A stretch of DNA of 64,000 nt, from NCBI RefSeq assembly GCF_002797435.1, contig NZ_PGEN01000001.1:372001-436000 (forward strand), given 5' to 3'. Of the stretch, positions 16,841 through 24,859 are shown one piece after another. The DNA comes from Sphingomonas koreensis. Lineage in GTDB: Bacteria > Pseudomonadota > Alphaproteobacteria > Sphingomonadales > Sphingomonadaceae. The first letter of the stretch is position 1. Every line of letters begins with the position of its first letter. The translations under genes were made by a program, and so were the position numbers. Under the pieces are notes generated by a model. The model was not told where the DNA came from. It worked only from the letters and a program-made list of their open reading frames with translations, and ran no database searches.

Positions 16841-16871
16841 TTCCGGAAGCAATGCCTTCCTAAAGGCATTG
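16841..16871. promoter_or_regulatory. Operator-like element with hairpin upstream of the arsR remnant
   Basis: TTCCGGAAGC (16841-16850) is followed by a perfect 9-bp inverted repeat, CAATGCCTT and AAGGCATTG (16850-16858 and 16863-16871). A related element, TTCCGGAAGCGATTGCC then CCTCTATAGAGG, lies at 17429-17455 upstream of the intact arsR gene. The shared position suggests an ArsR operator/promoter element, duplicated with the regulator. Confidence 0.45.
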
Positions 16872-16926
16872 AAGTCGCCCGTCGCGATCCGGTGTTGTGC
16901 TTCACTGGCGCCGATGCGGGCAGGCC

Positions 16927-17274
16927 TCACTCGTCGCGGTTGCGGGAGCCGGCTTTCCGTTGCTCAGCAAGACGCCGCTCAAGGTGATCGAAGCGGTTGC
17001 TCCAAAGCTGGCGATACGTCTCCAGCCACCCGTCGACCTGCGCGAGCGGCTCCAATCGGATTCGGCTGGGGCGACGCTGCGCATCCCGGCCTTTCGTCAC
17101 CAAGCCCGCCGCTTCCAGAACCGAGATATGGTTCGACACGGCGCGTGGCGTCATGTCGAACGGCTCCGCCAGTTCCGCTACTGATGCCTCCCCCGCGACA
17201 AGGCGAGCGAGGATAGCCCGCCGCGTGGGATCGGCGAGCGCGGCAAATGTGATGCTGAGCGGATCTTGAGCCAA
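16927..17274 (-). CDS. ArsR-family transcriptional regulator
   Basis: A 115-residue winged-helix repressor: ITFAALADPTRRAILARLVAGEASVAELAEPFDMTPRAVSNHISVLEAAGLV. It lacks the metal-binding cysteines of classical ArsR/SmtB proteins and belongs to the type paired with SRPBCC proteins. It probably represses the downstream minus-strand genes through the TTCCGGAA-containing element at 17429-17455. Confidence 0.88.
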   Translation of the reverse strand: MAQDPLSITFAALADPTRRAILARLVAGEASVAELAEPFDMTPRAVSNHISVLEAAGLVTKGRDAQRRPSRIRLEPLAQVDGWLETYRQLWSNRFDHLERRLAEQRKAGSRNRDE

Positions 17275-17805
17275 AACTTCAACTCCTTCGAAAGCGCGTT
17301 TTCCGGGATGGGGGATCGAGGCCTATCCAGCCGCTTTTACCGGCCTTTGCTTCAGCCGCCCGCACCGCTCGGAGGCTACATTCGAAGCGCGGGACGCGAT
17401 GCCCGCTCACAACTCACGAAAACCTTACTTCCGGAAGCGATTGCCTCTATAGAGGAGCGGCTGTTTGGTCAATCACGAGGAGCCTGATGACCGGCTCCGA
17501 GAAGATCTTCGGCTACCCGGACATAGCATTCGAACTTCTGGACACGAAGGTCCTCGGCGGACGTGTGATCGTGCGGCTATTGCCCCGGCGGAGCCGCTCC
17601 GAAAGCAACGACCTGAAACAAAACGGATCTCTGCCCCCGCTACCAGCGGAGAATCTGCGCGGTTCAGATTTCCGTCGAAAAAGGGCGCGCCGTCGAGGAA
17701 GGTGAAGCGGCTGGTGTAGAACCCCGACGTAAAATTCGCTAGGCGATCTTGCCTATCGCCCAGCTTCACGACACCTTATCACTCTCAGTTCATGACGGGG
17801 ATGAA
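17275..17805. other. Intergenic region with palindromic element; weak ORF
   Basis: Holds the element at 17429-17455 (TTCCGGAAGC plus the 12-bp palindrome CCTCTATAGAGG). A plus-strand frame at 17487-17705 has a GAGGAG upstream and begins MTGSEKIFGYPDIAFELLD, but its later part is Arg-rich and unconvincing; it may be a decayed gene. No other gene is supported. Confidence 0.4.
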
Positions 17806-18432
17806 ATGAGCACTGGTCCCGAGGGGATACCTGACGAGGTACGGGCATGGATGGAAGGCATCGTGCGCGAGCGCGGTCCTGTGCCCAAGACAGACCAGAT
17901 GTTCAGGCATGGGCGAGAATATCATGAGTGCGCGCTGCGCTGCCTTGAGCTGCGGGACGGGCATGGTTTCCTCTTCCAACCGAGCCTTGTCCTTCTCGCA
18001 TTCGTCGTCGAAATCTACCTCAAGGGGCTGCTCGCAATCGAAGGTAAAGATCCCCGCGCTGGAGGCCACGACCTCGGTAAGATTTACGGCAGGCTGGAGG
18101 ACGAGACACAGGCCAAGGTTGCGGAGCGTTACCGGCTACGCCATCATGGTCAGGACCTTCTCGGCGATCTACCAGCCTATTCCAAACTCTTCGTGAAAGT
18201 CCGGTATGCCTATGAGCTGGAGGGCGCGCATGAGGCCGACATTTCAGGCGTCGCTCAACTCGCGTCATCGCTCTACGAGACATGGGCCGAATTGCAGCCA
18301 GGCCTCATCCAGGGGGCCTCGTCCATGACCGGATCACAGCACCTAACCAGGGAACCCCGATCTTCAACGGCAATGAATGCGCGTGAGAAATTCGTTGCCA
18401 AAGCACACGGCAAATGTACGAATCATCGGTGA
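17806..18432 (+). CDS. HEPN-like hypothetical protein
   Basis: A 208-residue helical protein. The segment PSLVLLAFVVEIYLKGLLAIEG followed by GGHDLGKIYGRL, and later FVKVRYAYE, resembles the helical core of HEPN-type proteins of unknown function (E-x-YLKALL...GHDL pattern). The catalytic HEPN motif R-x4-6-H is not evident. ATG 17806 has GGGGATGA just upstream. The C-terminal ~40 residues look unlike the rest and may result from a frameshift. It is near, but not in an operon with, the MNT-HEPN gene. Confidence 0.55.
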   Translation: MSTGPEGIPDEVRAWMEGIVRERGPVPKTDQMFRHGREYHECALRCLELRDGHGFLFQPSLVLLAFVVEIYLKGLLAIEGKDPRAGGHDLGKIYGRLEDETQAKVAERYRLRHHGQDLLGDLPAYSKLFVKVRYAYELEGAHEADISGVAQLASSLYETWAELQPGLIQGASSMTGSQHLTREPRSSTAMNAREKFVAKAHGKCTNHR

Positions 18433-18551
18433 TCACGGAACAGGACCGAAGCGCTTTTCGACTATCCGTTTAGCGGCCTCTATCCGCACAATTGCTGCGA
18501 GAGCGTCTCGCTCATCCTCACCTGTCCGATCGAGGAGAAATAGACCTCGAC

Positions 18552-18790
18552 ATGGTCGAGATCATCAAGGGGACCAAGCCCAGGAAGCATGAGCATCATT
18601 TCTGGGTGAAGGTAGGCGACTGCCATATGACCTGACCGCGCACCAGTTCGGGCAACATAAGCCGATCATCGGCGTGCGCGCGCACCAGCTGTTCCTGAGC
18701 TTTCCGGAATGGAGCATCGAGCAGGGCCGGGATTTCGTCGATCGCGACGCGGTGATCGCCGCCTGGAGGGCCGGGATCATCCCGTTCTGA
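18552..18790 (+). pseudogene. Frameshifted hypothetical gene
   Basis: Frame one reads MVEIIKGTKPRKHEHHFWVK then VGDCHMT and stops at 18635. A second frame continues at the same place with YDLTAHQFGQHKPIIGVRAHQ and ends DAVIAAWRAGIIPF at 18790. Joined, they make a plausible ~78-residue protein of unknown family. Another coding-like fragment (EALFDYPFSGLYPHN) precedes it at about 18449-18537. Confidence 0.5.
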
Positions 18791-18923
18791 ACCTCGGGTA
18801 CCGGAACGCCGCCGCCACCGCTTCCCGCAAAAAAATCCGCGCGCCCGAGCGCCTGCAAGGCGCGAGGGCGCGCGGCCGATTTTGCCCCCTCCCCGCCCCT
18901 GTAACGGGCGCGCGGCGGACAGG

Positions 18924-18956
18924 AAAACCGGGCGGGCGGTGCTGCCACCCGCCCGG
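18924..18956 (-). terminator. Rho-independent terminator behind the ParB-like gene
   Basis: On the minus strand CCGGGCGGG pairs with CCCGCCCGG across an 11-base loop and is followed by TTTT. It begins 8 bases after the ParB-like stop and would end the ardC-DUF2958-parB transcript. Confidence 0.8.
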
Positions 18957-18963
18957 CAAGGGA

Positions 18964-20772
18964 TCAGGCCGCGAGCGGCAGCGGTTCCGCCATCGCGGGC
19001 GCGGGCGCATCAGGCGGCGGGTTAGATGCCCCGGCACGCGCCCGCTCGACCTCTTCATGGGCCGCGACCGACGCCACGCCGCCGCGCGCGGTATAGTGGG
19101 TCGGCGGGAAGGCCAGCCAGCGCGGCACCCAGTTGCCGACCCGCGTGCGGCCCTCATTGCCGTCGAGATGATCGCGGACGATCTTCGCCATCACCCTGGT
19201 CTTCTCGCCCGCATTGGCGGCGGCGACCGTCTCGCCCGCGACCTCGGCAAGGATCGCTCGCATCACCTCCTTGTCGCGGATCAGCCCGAACAGGGCGTCG
19301 TCGGCCTGCCACCACACCGCCATGTCGATCCCGAGTTCGGTGCCGACCGCATCGACCAGCACGCTGTTCGCGAACAGCGTCTCGCCGATGACGATGGTCA
19401 GGATGTCCATCACTGCCGTGTCGGGCAGGTCGACAAGGCGGAGGAACAGCGCAACCGCGCCATCGTCGCCGCCGGTGACGGTCGGCGTCTCGGGGTCGAA
19501 GCCGAGCAGGGTCAGGACCGCGCGGCGCTGTTCGTCGAACCGGGCTTCGCCGGGGGCATTCTCGACGCTTTCGCGCACCGCGTCGTTGCGCGACTTCTGC
19601 GGCTCGATATCGACGCGCCACAGCGGCGACCCGGCGATGGCGTGCGCGACCATCAGCCGGAGCGCGAGACCGTTATGGCCGACCAGCGCGGCGCGCACGG
19701 CGGCATGGCGATGCAGCGCGACATAGTCCTGCAGCGCCGATGTCGCCTCGGGCCGGACGGGCTTCGTCGCATTGCCGGGCCTGTCGCCGCCTTCGGCGGA
19801 GCGCCGCGCCTCGCGGCGGGTGAGATAGCCCTCATGGACGACGACCTCGCCCGACGACCGCACGTCGAAATAGACGCGCCCGCCCTTGCGCTTGGCGGTC
19901 TTCTCATACTCCCAGACCGAGAAATGCTCGCCCGGCGGGACGATCACGGCGTCGGCCCAGCCCGCTTCGCGCGCCGCCCCGGCGCGCTCGGCGATGGCGG
20001 CGTTCTGCGCGGTCCAGAAACCATCGACATCGGCGAAATAGGCATCCTCGCCGAACAGGTCGGCGACGGTGGCAAGTCCGCTCGCCGCGACGTCGAACAG
20101 CGCATGGCGCGCGGCGATCGACTGGCCGCCGAACAGCCACGCCTTGAGCTGATGGCCGGTCGGGCGATCGCTGTCGGGATCGTCGGCGAGCGCGAGCCAT
20201 GCGTGTTGCTGGCGCTTGGTCGCGAGCGTCAAATGGCGGACGGTCGCGCGGTCGATCTGCTCCCGGGCATACATCGCACGGATGCGCGGCAGCAGATTGC
20301 CGAGCGCGAGAATGCGGCGCACGGTAAGGTCGGGAAGCCCGAACGTGTCGCCGATCTCGGCGGCGCTGCGGCCTTGCTTCACCAGCCGGGCGAAGCTTTC
20401 CCATTGGTTGACCTCGTCGGGGTCGAGCCGCGCGATATTTTCTATGAGCGAGGCCTCGATGGCGTCGGCATCATCGCCTTCGTCGAGGATCGCGCAGGGC
20501 ATGGGTTCGGCCTCCTCGCCCGCTTCGCGCCGCTCGGCGGCGACGATGGACGCGGCATGGAAGCGCCGTGCTCCCGCGACGATCTCGAAGCTGTCGGAAG
20601 CCCCGTCCCCGGTGCCGTCCGGAACCGGATCGGGGCGCACCAGAACCGGCACGATGACGCCGCGTTTGCGCACGGTCGGCAGGATGTCGGTCACGTCCGG
20701 CGCTTTCTTCGTATAGCGCATATTGGCCTTGCTGACGGACAGCTTGCCAAGGTCGATGAAGTCGAGTTTCAT
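18964..20772 (-). CDS. ParB/RepB/Spo0J-domain protein
   Basis: A 602-residue protein with an N-terminal ParB domain: IDLGKLSVSKANMR, VPVLVRP, FEIVAGARRFHAA and IENIARLDPDEVNQWESFARL, followed by the KorB-like helix-turn-helix RSAAEIGDTFGLPDLTVRRIL (to about residue 165). The long C-terminal part is shared with large ParB-like proteins of conjugative elements and is not a classic partition domain. No parA gene is adjacent. The ATG at 20772 is preferred over an upstream GTG because GGAAAGG sits 8 bases before it. Confidence 0.87.
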   Translation of the reverse strand: MKLDFIDLGKLSVSKANMRYTKKAPDVTDILPTVRKRGVIVPVLVRPDPVPDGTGDGASDSFEIVAGARRFHAASIVAAERREAGEEAEPMPCAILDEGDDADAIEASLIENIARLDPDEVNQWESFARLVKQGRSAAEIGDTFGLPDLTVRRILALGNLLPRIRAMYAREQIDRATVRHLTLATKRQQHAWLALADDPDSDRPTGHQLKAWLFGGQSIAARHALFDVAASGLATVADLFGEDAYFADVDGFWTAQNAAIAERAGAAREAGWADAVIVPPGEHFSVWEYEKTAKRKGGRVYFDVRSSGEVVVHEGYLTRREARRSAEGGDRPGNATKPVRPEATSALQDYVALHRHAAVRAALVGHNGLALRLMVAHAIAGSPLWRVDIEPQKSRNDAVRESVENAPGEARFDEQRRAVLTLLGFDPETPTVTGGDDGAVALFLRLVDLPDTAVMDILTIVIGETLFANSVLVDAVGTELGIDMAVWWQADDALFGLIRDKEVMRAILAEVAGETVAAANAGEKTRVMAKIVRDHLDGNEGRTRVGNWVPRWLAFPPTHYTARGGVASVAAHEEVERARAGASNPPPDAPAPAMAEPLPLAA

Positions 20773-20859
20773 GGCAGTCACCTTTCCAAAAGGTGCCGGT
20801 CCGTTGGTCTTGCTGGAGTGGCGGACCGGCTTTCGAATTGCGGCGAAACGCGCCGCGCG

Positions 20860-21297
20860 TCATCCGCCCCCTTCGTCTTCGGGAGGCAGCGGAAGTTCGT
20901 CGCCCGTGTGGCGTGCGGTCATGCGGCGAAGCTCTGCTTCGGCACCGATGATCGATCCCATGCGCCGCGCGGTATCGGCCCAGACCGAGAGCGGGCGCAT
21001 CGGCACGAAATGCGCGTCCCGCTCGATTGCGAGGCCGAACGGCAGGCGCACGCTGGCGATTTCACGGAGCGAGAACGCCCCGAGTTCGGGACAGCCGAAG
21101 CCGAGATCGGCGAGACCGAACAGCGTGTCGCCATCCGCGTCGAGTTCGGTCGCGAGCCATGTCGCCGCGCCAAGGGGGTTGAAGAATTTGACCAGCGGCA
21201 GCGGATCGGGTTCGCGGCGTCCGTCGCGCAGCGCGGCGTGACGGGCGATGTCGTTGGCACGCAACGCGACGTGCAGTTCGGGGGGCAGCAGGATCAT
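20860..21297 (-). CDS. DUF2958 family protein
   Basis: A 145-residue protein starting MILLPPELHVALRAND with VKFFNPLGAATWLATELDADGDTLFGLADLGFGCPELG, the signature of DUF2958. The family is found with ParB-like and ArdC-like genes on mobile elements; no function is known. The ATG overlaps the ArdC-like stop. Confidence 0.9.
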   Translation of the reverse strand: MILLPPELHVALRANDIARHAALRDGRREPDPLPLVKFFNPLGAATWLATELDADGDTLFGLADLGFGCPELGAFSLREIASVRLPFGLAIERDAHFVPMRPLSVWADTARRMGSIIGAEAELRRMTARHTGDELPLPPEDEGGG

Positions 21298-22379
21298 GCC
21301 CCCTCCTCCGCCATTCCGACGATGCTGCGCATCGCTGGAACCTTGGGCGTTGTTGCCCTCCGCGCGCTGGCGTCGGCCGCCCGGCTATGCTCGGGGCAGG
21401 CGTGACGGGCCAATAGCCAGTCGGCGGCCTTGCTCGCCTGACTCGCGGCGCGGAAGATCGCACGGCTGTCGCCGCGCAGTACGTCAAGCCACGACGCCAG
21501 ATAATCGGCATGGCGCACGGTCGGAGCGATGCCGAGCGCGGCGCACAGGAACGCGCTGCCCATCTCGGCGACCAGCTCCTCGCGGGCGTAGTCCTTGCCG
21601 CCAAGGCCGTTCATCAACTTGCGGTCGAGCCGCGACGCATGGCCGGTGGCATGGGTCAGCTCGTGGAGCGCGGTGCGGTAATAGTTGATCTGCTCGAAGA
21701 AAGCGGGCTGCGGCGGCACCTGCACGAAATCCTGCGCAGGCGCATAGAAGGCCTCGTTGCCACCGATGCGGAAATCGACACCCGATGCCGCAATCACGGC
21801 TTCGGCGACCGGCACGATCTCGCGTTCGGGCAGCGGCGCGGGATCGGCGGCAAGCCCTTCGCGCAAGCCCTCGCATTGCGCGACGTTGAAGACGGTGAAA
21901 CGCTTGAGGAACGGCACGGTGCGCGGAGCGCTAGGATCGCTCCCCCGCAGCGATCCCATTTCGCGCTCCCTCTCGCCCGCCTCCGCCCCGCGCTGCTTCT
22001 CGCCCTGCGGCGTGAACCGGTCGGCATAGAAGACGGTGACGCCATGCGCGCCCTTGCGGACGTTGCCGCCCGCTTCAAGCGCCTGCCGGAAGGTCAGCCA
22101 GCTTTGCGAGGGCCAGCCCTGCTCGATGACAGCCCCCCAGAGAATGAGGATGTTCACGCCCGAATAGGGCCGCGCGGTGAGCGCATTGCGCGGGATGCCG
22201 GGGCCTCTGCCGCCGGTTCGTCCCCATGGTCTGACCCATGGGAAACGCCCTTCCTCCAGTTCGGCGATGATGCGCCGGGTCACTTCGTCATAAAGGCTGG
22301 CGCGGTCGGCCCCGGTCGCCGCTGCCGACTTGGTGCCGTGACAGTCGGGCCTGGCACCGCGCTTGCTGGTGATCGTCAT
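21294..22379 (-). CDS. ArdC-like antirestriction protein (ssDNA-binding plus zincin)
   Basis: A 361-residue protein. Residues about 25-120 form the ArdC N-terminal ssDNA-binding domain (SLYDEVTRRIIAELEEGR, RPYSGVNILILWG). The C-terminal half is a zincin-like metalloprotease domain with HELTH (ALHELTHATGHASRLDR) and a downstream acidic helix (AREELVAEMGSAFLC). ArdC of IncW plasmids protects incoming single-stranded DNA from restriction. The ATG at 22379 has AGGAGA six bases upstream. Confidence 0.9.
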   Translation of the reverse strand: MTITSKRGARPDCHGTKSAAATGADRASLYDEVTRRIIAELEEGRFPWVRPWGRTGGRGPGIPRNALTARPYSGVNILILWGAVIEQGWPSQSWLTFRQALEAGGNVRKGAHGVTVFYADRFTPQGEKQRGAEAGEREREMGSLRGSDPSAPRTVPFLKRFTVFNVAQCEGLREGLAADPAPLPEREIVPVAEAVIAASGVDFRIGGNEAFYAPAQDFVQVPPQPAFFEQINYYRTALHELTHATGHASRLDRKLMNGLGGKDYAREELVAEMGSAFLCAALGIAPTVRHADYLASWLDVLRGDSRAIFRAASQASKAADWLLARHACPEHSRAADASARRATTPKVPAMRSIVGMAEEGA

Positions 22380-22980
22380 CGCTTGTCTCCTCGCCATCCC
22401 AAAAACCGCATGGCCTCCCCGGAAAGCGGGGGTGGGCGGCGACGAGCGACCGCAGGGCTCGCGCACCAAGCGGGCGCCGCACCCAAGCCGGGGTCCCCGT
22501 CGCGCCGGCGCGACGGGGTGGCGCAGGGCCGGAACGCAGTGGAGGAGCCGGTCCCAAGCGAAGTCGAAGGGCCGGCTTGCGACGTCCGCGCGCGAGCCCA
22601 GACGGGCGCGCCGCCCACTCCCGCGCATCCGGGAGAGGCTACAGAAAACGCCGCCGTGCCCTGGCGCGGCGTCCACAGCGAGCGCCAGCGGTCGTTACCG
22701 AATGGACGAGACCCGCGACGCGGGGCTCGGTGGCCGCGCACCTTCGGTGCGCGCCATAGAACGCGATCGCGCGATCACGCGCGAGGCGCGGACGTCAGCG
22801 ACTTGCCGCCCGTTATCGCACGCACAGCGGGGCACGTTTACGGGTTCACGACCTCACCCCCTTCGGCCAACCACTCGTTTCGATATCGGAATAATTGACT
22901 TGAACGATCGTGCATCGCGTGTGCCTGGATCGAATCTCGCCGGTCTCCGGGCATCGCGCGATCCTTTCCGCGATCCGCGT
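22380..22980. other. Long intergenic region
   Basis: About 600 bp with no supported gene. It contains a perfect 7-bp hairpin GCGCACC-TTC-GGTGCGC (22737-22753) and, near the right end, an AT-rich stretch around TTGACTTGAACG (about 22895-22910). It should carry the promoter of the ardC-like operon. An origin or partition site is possible so close to a ParB-like gene, but no iterated repeats were seen. Confidence 0.45.
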
Positions 22981-23785
22981 TCAATTGCTGTTTTCGCGAT
23001 TTCCGCCGAGCAATGCGCGATAGCCACCCCCAGCGAGGCGGCGAGCTTCGCGGGCCAATCTTCGAACCCGCGAACGAAGCGAGTCGGACACGGTGCGCCA
23101 GCCGGAAGAAATCCGATCCGGCCCGAACAGCGCGACGGCGATATCGCGCTGCGACGCGCCCGCACTCAATGCATCATGAACCCTGAGAATTTCGATCAGC
23201 CGTTCGACGCGACGCTCGACGGGAAATAGCGCGGGAAGGAATCGGCCTGTCCGGAACAGGCCCGCGAGCCTTCGAACCGGCAGGAGCCGGTCTTCGGTGG
23301 ATCGGCCGATAGCCCCGGTAAGCCGGTACCGAAGCAACACCGGATGACCTGCGATCAGGCTTCCCGCCTCGATGTCGATCCGGATGCGACGATAGCCGTC
23401 CGAGAGCACCGCATGTTCGCGGCCTTCGTCACCGGTCACGACGGTGAGCCAGCGATCGAAACAGCTCGGATCGAACGGATCGATATCGCCCGGCCCGGCC
23501 GGCAGCGCGCTCATGCGCAGAATGTTCCGATCGATGCTGGCGTCCCAGATCAGGCAGGCTTCGGGAGAGGCGTGGGCGGGGTCCTCGGCGAAAATACAAG
23601 CCCCAGATCAGCGGATCGGCCTTGCCGCCGCGATCGCGCGTCGCTCTACTGGCGGAGGTGTACCAGGCGATATAGGCGGGATCCCGCCGCAGCCACTCCC
23701 ACAGCAGGCCCGCGCGGTCGATGCCGCGGAGCCGCCGATAGGGTGCCGGGTCGCGCCAATCGGGCCGAGGCACGGGCGGCGACAA
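22981..23785 (-). CDS. FseA-like DUF2285 activator in two frames (+1 frameshift)
   Basis: The N-terminal part (PDWRDPAPYRRLRGIDRAGLLWEWLRRDPAYIAWY and onward, to LIWGLYF) is in one frame. The DUF2285 part (FAEDPAHASPEACLIWD, RFLPALFPVERRVERLIEILR, SDSLRSRVRRLAREAR) is in the +1 frame. They join at UAU-UUU-CGC (23596-23588): slipping one base from UUU to UUC gives GLYFAED and a ~267-residue protein. ICEMlSymR7A makes its excision activator FseA from two frames by programmed +1 frameshifting, so this is probably functional design rather than decay, though a one-base mutation or read error cannot be excluded. The start is TTG 23785 or GTG 23773. FseA activates rdfS in the model element. Confidence 0.75.
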
Positions 23786-23860
23786 TCAGCGCGTCCCCGG
23801 GCCTGACCTGAGCCCCGGCAAAGGGCGCATAGACATGGCGTTGCCTGACCAAGCCGGACG

Positions 23861-24163
23861 GTGCGATGGGCGCAACCCGTCGGAATCGCGGCTTTCGAAG
23901 CCTCGCGGCGGATGTGGCTCGTCGGCGCGAAGCCACCCGGACCGCGGCCCCGACTCACCGATTCCCAGCGCGACTGCCTCATCCGGTCGGCGCGCGGCGA
24001 CACGGCCTGGGAAAGCGCGTGCATCCTCGGAATCCGCGAAGAGACGGTGGTGCGCCATCTCAAGCAGGCGCGCGACAGATACGGGGTCGAGAAGCAGACA
24101 TCCTTGCTGATCCGTGCCCTGTTCGATGGAATAATCTGCTTCGCCGACATTTTCCGGCGTTGA
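23861..24163 (+). pseudogene. LuxR-family regulator, DNA-binding half only
   Basis: About 100 residues match the C-terminal 40% of the intact LuxR at 56436-57188: RPRLTDSQRDCLIRSARGDTAWE, ETVVRHLKQARDRYGVEKQTSLLIRALFDGIICF. The autoinducer-binding domain is absent; homology fades near 23830-23860, next to the DUF2285 gene. It is either a dead remnant or, if translated from the GTG at 23861, a free DNA-binding domain. It lies 78 bp upstream of luxI in the same direction. Confidence 0.8.
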
Positions 24164-24209
24164 TATGCCCATTTCTGGGAATGGCGCGATCGCCTGGCCG
24201 CCGCGACCC

Positions 24210-24227
24210 TCTTGCCCATATGCAAGA
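24210..24227. promoter_or_regulatory. 18-bp inverted repeat upstream of luxI (lux/tra-box candidate)
   Basis: TCTTGC-CCATAT-GCAAGA is a perfect 6-bp inverted repeat in an 18-bp frame, the size of TraR-type tra boxes, ending 14 bp before the luxI ATG. A second dyad (CCCA-TTTC-TGGG, about 24168-24179) follows the luxR fragment. In the other luxRI copy the equivalent dyad is perfect (TTCCCAT-TT-ATGGGAA, about 57191-57206). Confidence 0.4.
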
Positions 24228-24241
24228 TGGGAGCTTGCGAG

Positions 24242-24859
24242 ATGCTGCACCTGGTCGAACCCGGTTGTCCCGTGAAGGAAGACGATGTGCTGCGCGCGAT
24301 GTTCGCGGCACGAAAGCAGGTCTTCATCGATCTGTTGCGCTGGGACGTGCCTGTTCTCGGCGGCGAATATGAGATCGACCAGTTCGACGACGAGCATGCC
24401 GCCTATCTGGTCGTGACGGACATGACCGGCGCGCATCTCGCCTCGGCCCGGCTGCTGCCCACGACAAGGCCGCACATCCTCGCCGATCTCTACGCGTCGC
24501 TCTGCGATGGCGCGGTCCCCCGCGGCCCGCACATCTACGAGGTGACCCGTTTCTGCCTCGATCGCCATATCGATGCCGCGACCCGGCGCTTCGCCCGCGA
24601 CCGGCTGGTCGCCGCCATCGCCGAGTTCGGACTGGCGCAGGGGATCCGCCTCTACACCGGCGTTGCCGAGCTGGCCTGGATGCAGCAGATCCTCGCCTTC
24701 GGCTGGCGATGCCATCCGCTCGGCCTCCCGCAGCGGTTCGACGGGCGGATGCTGGGTGCGCTCGCGATCACCATCGATCAGGATACGCCGGCATTGCTGG
24801 CGCAAGCCGGCATCGGCCGTGCGCCGGCCGAAAAGCGGGAACCGCACCATGCCCTGTGA
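24242..24859 (+). CDS. luxI: Acyl-homoserine-lactone synthase (LuxI family)
   Basis: A 205-residue enzyme that would join S-adenosylmethionine and an acyl carrier-bound acyl chain to make an AHL signal. The LuxI landmarks are present: RKQVFIDLLRWDVP (Arg, Phe, Trp), YEIDQFDDEHAAYLV (two Asp), GAHLASARLLPTTRPHIL (Arg) and YEVTRFCLDR (Glu, Arg). It is full length with no disruption. ATG 24242 has GGGAG upstream. It overlaps the phytanoyl-CoA dioxygenase-like gene by 11 bases. The acyl-chain specificity cannot be read from the sequence. Confidence 0.92.
   Translation: MLHLVEPGCPVKEDDVLRAMFAARKQVFIDLLRWDVPVLGGEYEIDQFDDEHAAYLVVTDMTGAHLASARLLPTTRPHILADLYASLCDGAVPRGPHIYEVTRFCLDRHIDAATRRFARDRLVAAIAEFGLAQGIRLYTGVAELAWMQQILAFGWRCHPLGLPQRFDGRMLGALAITIDQDTPALLAQAGIGRAPAEKREPHHAL

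Noticed and set aside
17473..17769. Minus-strand 98-codon frame and opposing 17487-17705 frame
   Set aside because: Both become Arg/Ser-rich. Neither shows a domain, although the plus-strand one has a ribosome-binding site.
18709..21405. Plus-strand open frame of 898 codons
   Set aside because: It lies antisense to the ParB-like and DUF2958 genes, which have clear domains, starts and a terminator. In GC-rich DNA such long antisense frames are common.
22380..22980. Replication origin next to the ParB-like gene
   Set aside because: No iterons, DnaA-box cluster or repeated parS-like sites were recognised; only one hairpin and an AT-rich patch are present.
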